From Cupriavidus sp. WKF15 (lineage in GTDB: Bacteria > Pseudomonadota > Gammaproteobacteria > Burkholderiales > Burkholderiaceae): a DNA stretch of 64,000 nucleotides. The notes under the pieces are model-generated. The model saw nothing but the letters and a program-made list of their open reading frames with translations, did no database searches and was not told the origin of the DNA. The stretch covers positions 2,232,001 through 2,296,000 of the forward strand of contig NZ_CP119573.1 of NCBI RefSeq assembly GCF_029278605.1, given 5' to 3'. Made by a program: the position numbers and the translations under genes. Of the stretch, positions 61,489 to 64,000 are shown piece after piece (position 1 is the stretch's first letter; every line of letters starts with the position of its first letter).

Positions 61489-63123
61489 TCAGACGTCGAT
61501 CGCCGAATCCGACTTGACCTTGCGGCGCAGTTCGAACTTCTGGATCTTGCCGGTCGAGGTCTTGGGCAGCGGGCCGAAATACACCGCCTTGGGCACCTTG
61601 AAGCCCGCCAGCAGCGTGCGGCAATGCGCCATCAGTTCCTCGGCGGTTGCACTGGCGCCCTCCTTCAGCTCCACGAACGCACAGGGCGTCTCCCCCCACT
61701 TCGCATCGGGCTGCGCCACCACGGCCACAGCCAGCACGGCAGGATGGCGATAGAGCGCATCTTCGACCTCTACGCTGGAGATGTTCTCGCCGCCCGAGAT
61801 GATGATGTCCTTGCTGCGGTCCTTGATCTTGATGTAGCCGTCTGGCATGCATACGCCAAGGTCGCCGGTGTGGAACCAGCCACCGGCGAAGGCGTCGCGC
61901 GTGGCCTTTTCGTTCTTCAGGTAGCCCTTCATGCAGATATTGCCGCGGAACATGATCTCGCCAATGGTCTCGCCATCGGCCGGCACGGGCTGCATCGAAT
62001 CGGGGTCGAGCACTGTCACGCCCGCTTGCAGGTGATAGCGCACGCCCTGCCGCGCCTTCATCACCGCACGGTCTTCCTGGGACAGCTGGCTCCAGTCGTC
62101 CTGCTCCGCGCACACGGCCGCCGGGCCATACACTTCGGTCAGGCCATATACATGGGTCAGCTCGAAGCCCATGGCTTCCATCTGTGCGAGCACCGCGGCC
62201 GGCGGCGGTGCGCCGGCCACCATGCCGCGCACCGGCCCGCGCAGGCCTTCGCGCCACGACGGCGGCGCGTTGACGAGCGCGGTGTGCACGATGGGGGCCG
62301 CGCAATAATGCGTCACGCCCTCATCGCGCATCAGGTCGAACACCAGGCGCGGCTCGAACTTGCGCAGGCACACGTTCACGCCGGCGCGCGCGGCGACGGT
62401 CCAGGGGAAGCACCAGCCGTTGCAATGGAACATCGGCAGCGTCCAAAGGTAGACCGGGTGCTTGGGCAGGTCCCACTCGAGGATGTTCGAGATCGCGTTC
62501 ATCGCCGCGCCACGGTGGTGGTACACCACGCCCTTGGGGTCGCCGGTCGTACCCGACGTGTAGTTCAGCGCAATGGCGTCCCACTCGTCGGCAGGCATCT
62601 GCCACGCATAGTCCGGATCGCCCGAGGCCAGGAAGGATTCATAGTCGGTATCGCCGAAGCGCTCGGCCTGCGGCCCCAGCGCGTCTTCCACGGCGATGAC
62701 CTTCAGGCCGGGGATTTCGAGCGAAACCTGCCGGGCAAGGTCCGCGAATTCCGTATCGGCCAGCAGTACGCGCGCCTCGCCATGGCGCAGCATGAAGACC
62801 AGGTTGGCGGCGTCGAGGCGGATATTCAGGGCGTTCAGCACAGCGCCGGCCATCGGCACACCGAAGTGCGCTTCCACCATCGCCGGCGTATTGGGCAGCA
62901 GCGCCGCCACGGTATCGCCCTTGCCGACCCCGGCCCGTGCCAGCGCGCTGGCCAGGCGCCGTGCCCGCGCATAGGTGTCGCGCCAGTTCTGGCGCACCGG
63001 ACCGTGCACGATGGCAAGCCTGTTGCCATACACCTCGGCCGCGCGGACCAGGAAATCAATCGGGGTGATCGGCACGAAATTGGCCGTATTGCGGCCCAGG
63101 CCGCTGTCGAAATCTGTGGGCAT
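61489..63123 (-). CDS. Acyl-CoA synthetase (AMP-forming, medium-chain/AlkK-like)
   Basis: A 544-residue adenylate-forming ligase that activates a carboxylic acid to its CoA ester with ATP. Start ATG 63123; the GTG at 63153 is less likely. Motifs: P-loop YTSGTTGDPKGVVYHHRGA (about 180), GLTEVYG (about 324), WFHTGDLGVCMPDGY, DRSKDIIISGGENIS, and the catalytic Lys in KTSTGKIQKFELR (about 525). It is near AlkK and DmdB-type ligases in sequence. A Crp/Fnr gene is divergent from it, as the valine operon also has one. Substrate uncertain. Confidence 0.94.
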   Translation of the reverse strand: MPTDFDSGLGRNTANFVPITPIDFLVRAAEVYGNRLAIVHGPVRQNWRDTYARARRLASALARAGVGKGDTVAALLPNTPAMVEAHFGVPMAGAVLNALNIRLDAANLVFMLRHGEARVLLADTEFADLARQVSLEIPGLKVIAVEDALGPQAERFGDTDYESFLASGDPDYAWQMPADEWDAIALNYTSGTTGDPKGVVYHHRGAAMNAISNILEWDLPKHPVYLWTLPMFHCNGWCFPWTVAARAGVNVCLRKFEPRLVFDLMRDEGVTHYCAAPIVHTALVNAPPSWREGLRGPVRGMVAGAPPPAAVLAQMEAMGFELTHVYGLTEVYGPAAVCAEQDDWSQLSQEDRAVMKARQGVRYHLQAGVTVLDPDSMQPVPADGETIGEIMFRGNICMKGYLKNEKATRDAFAGGWFHTGDLGVCMPDGYIKIKDRSKDIIISGGENISSVEVEDALYRHPAVLAVAVVAQPDAKWGETPCAFVELKEGASATAEELMAHCRTLLAGFKVPKAVYFGPLPKTSTGKIQKFELRRKVKSDSAIDV

Positions 63124-63283
63124 TGCTTGTGTCTCCGCTGAACTCTTCTGCACCGGGGCGCTGTTACTTTTTCGTACAGAAGGCTATCATCGCACACGCC
63201 CGCGCTCTGTCGTCCGGATGACAAACTCCCCGGAAACCCGCGCCAGGCAAGGCTTACAGGTTTCTTACAAGGCCAGCGTGAAT

Positions 63284-63319
63284 GTCTCACAAGGGGTCTC
63301 GCAAGGGGCCTCGCAAGGC
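63284..63319. repeat. Three 12-bp tandem repeats before the Crp/Fnr gene
   Basis: GTCTCACAAGGG, GTCTCGCAAGGG and GCCTCGCAAGGC lie end to end, 30 bp before the Crp/Fnr start and in the intergenic region shared with the acyl-CoA synthetase gene. They could be phased protein-binding sites or simple slippage. Confidence 0.55.
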
Positions 63320-63349
63320 CGGATTGCCTGATTGCCCAACCCGTCCTCA

Positions 63350-64000
63350 ATGACTGCGCCCGACCTTTCCCCATCCGCCTCGCCGCTGGCAAGCCATGCC
63401 TGGTTTCGCGCCCTCTCGCCGGAACACCAGGCGCTGGCCGCGCGCGCCACGATGCTGCAGGAATTCCCCGCCGGGGCCTTCATCGCCCGGCGCGGGGAGC
63501 CATCGCGCGACTGGATCGGCGTCGACAGCGGGCTGATCAAGCTGGCCGTCTATACGCCGGACGGCCGTGGCTGCACGTTTTCGGGCGTGCCCGCGGGGGG
63601 CTGGTGTGGCGAGGGCAGCGTGATCAAGCGTGAACTACGCCGCTATGACGTGATCGCGATCCGCGATTCGCGCGTGCTGCTGGTGCCGGAGCCCGTATTC
63701 AACACCTTGCTCGCGCAGAGCCTGCCCTTTTCCAGTTTCGTGGTGACGCAGCTCAACGAACGCATGGGACAGTTCATCGCCACGGTGCAAAACGACCGCC
63801 TGCTCAGCGCCGATGCGCGCGTGGCACAGGCGATCGCTCAGCTATTCCATCCATCGCTGTGTCCGCGCACCAGCCCCGTACTGGAGCTGTCGCAGGAAGA
63901 GATCGGCCTGCTGACCGGCCTGTCGCGCCAGCGCGTCAACCAGGCGTTGCGGCGGCTGGCCGACGAGGGCCTGGTCCACCTGGCCTACCAGACCATCCGC
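63350..64000 (+). CDS. Crp/Fnr-family regulator, cut by window end
   Basis: 217 codons are present and the frame is still open at base 64000. An N-terminal cyclic-nucleotide-binding fold (about 20-130; FSGVPAGGWCGEGSVIKRELRRYDV in part) and a C-terminal winged helix (ELSQEEIGLLTGLSRQRVNQALRRL) are visible. It is clearly paralogous to the regulator at 29606-30271 (shared motifs GVPAGGW.GEGS, QLNER.G.FIATV, LSRQR.N.AL). No Fe-S cysteine cluster. Divergent from the acyl-CoA synthetase gene, its probable target. Only the last few residues are likely missing. Confidence 0.88.
   Translation, partial: MTAPDLSPSASPLASHAWFRALSPEHQALAARATMLQEFPAGAFIARRGEPSRDWIGVDSGLIKLAVYTPDGRGCTFSGVPAGGWCGEGSVIKRELRRYDVIAIRDSRVLLVPEPVFNTLLAQSLPFSSFVVTQLNERMGQFIATVQNDRLLSADARVAQAIAQLFHPSLCPRTSPVLELSQEEIGLLTGLSRQRVNQALRRLADEGLVHLAYQTIR

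Overview
The window is chromosomal DNA of high G+C content from a betaproteobacterium of the Burkholderiaceae, most likely Cupriavidus or a close relative. This rests on the double-length UvrA, the MetR/MetE pair, the valine-catabolism operon, a Bug/TctC-type solute receptor, the CIO-type quinol oxidase with a DUF2474 subunit, and the family of short intergenic hairpin repeats. No database was searched, so the genus is an inference. I saw no rRNA, tRNA, CRISPR array, phage or transposase gene.

Layout. 1-14.5 kb: a secreted DPYT-motif protein, a 1957-residue tandem UvrA with a LexA-type box upstream, GTP cyclohydrolase II, an Lrp-type regulator divergent from an ACT-like protein, metR/metE with a perfect MetR box, and a TonB-dependent receptor. 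14.5-15.35 kb: a gene-free repeat block. 15.4-22.7 kb: a DUF1254 lipoprotein, a small lipoprotein, a Nudix-metallo-beta-lactamase fusion, and an ECF sigma/anti-sigma pair facing a Tat metallophosphoesterase and a Cu-A-like cupredoxin across two matching promoter-like elements. 22.8-30.3 kb: an AraC-type regulator divergent from a six-gene valine/isobutyrate operon (acyl-CoA dehydrogenase, mmsA, mmsB, enoyl-CoA hydratase, 3-hydroxyisobutyryl-CoA hydrolase, Crp/Fnr regulator). 30.3-41.7 kb: alaC, a VapBC-like toxin-antitoxin pair, a lipoprotein, an MBL hydrolase, and a sugar-acid cluster (receptor, galactarate-type dehydratase, semialdehyde dehydrogenase, HpcH/HpaI aldolase, FAD oxidoreductase) divergent from a LysR regulator. 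41.7-52.8 kb: DAHP synthase, ilvE, cydAB plus DUF2474, a lipoprotein, a Tat phospholipase C, a LysR regulator, an M14 peptidase-like protein and an alpha/beta hydrolase. 56.3-64 kb: esterases, small hypotheticals, an AGE-family epimerase, an acyl-CoA synthetase and a second Crp/Fnr gene cut by the window end.

The most unusual region is 52.75-56.27 kb. The same operon occurs twice in tandem on the minus strand: a strong promoter with a TetR-like operator embedded between -35 and -10, a transcript of about 84 nt ending in a rho-independent terminator, a second palindromic operator, an exported protein built of DPYTDGA repeats, a 33-residue membrane protein, and a TetR regulator. The terminator stem is preserved between copies by compensatory base changes, while a 1-nt indel breaks any shared reading frame, so the short transcript looks like a non-coding RNA or attenuated leader. 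A third DPYT-motif protein lies at 340-711. I do not recognise this system from described examples.

In general physiology the window joins methionine synthesis, aromatic and branched-chain amino acid synthesis, valine and sugar-acid degradation, low-oxygen respiration, SOS repair and envelope functions. Regulators are mostly encoded next to, and often divergent from, their likely targets, and several probable operators are visible.
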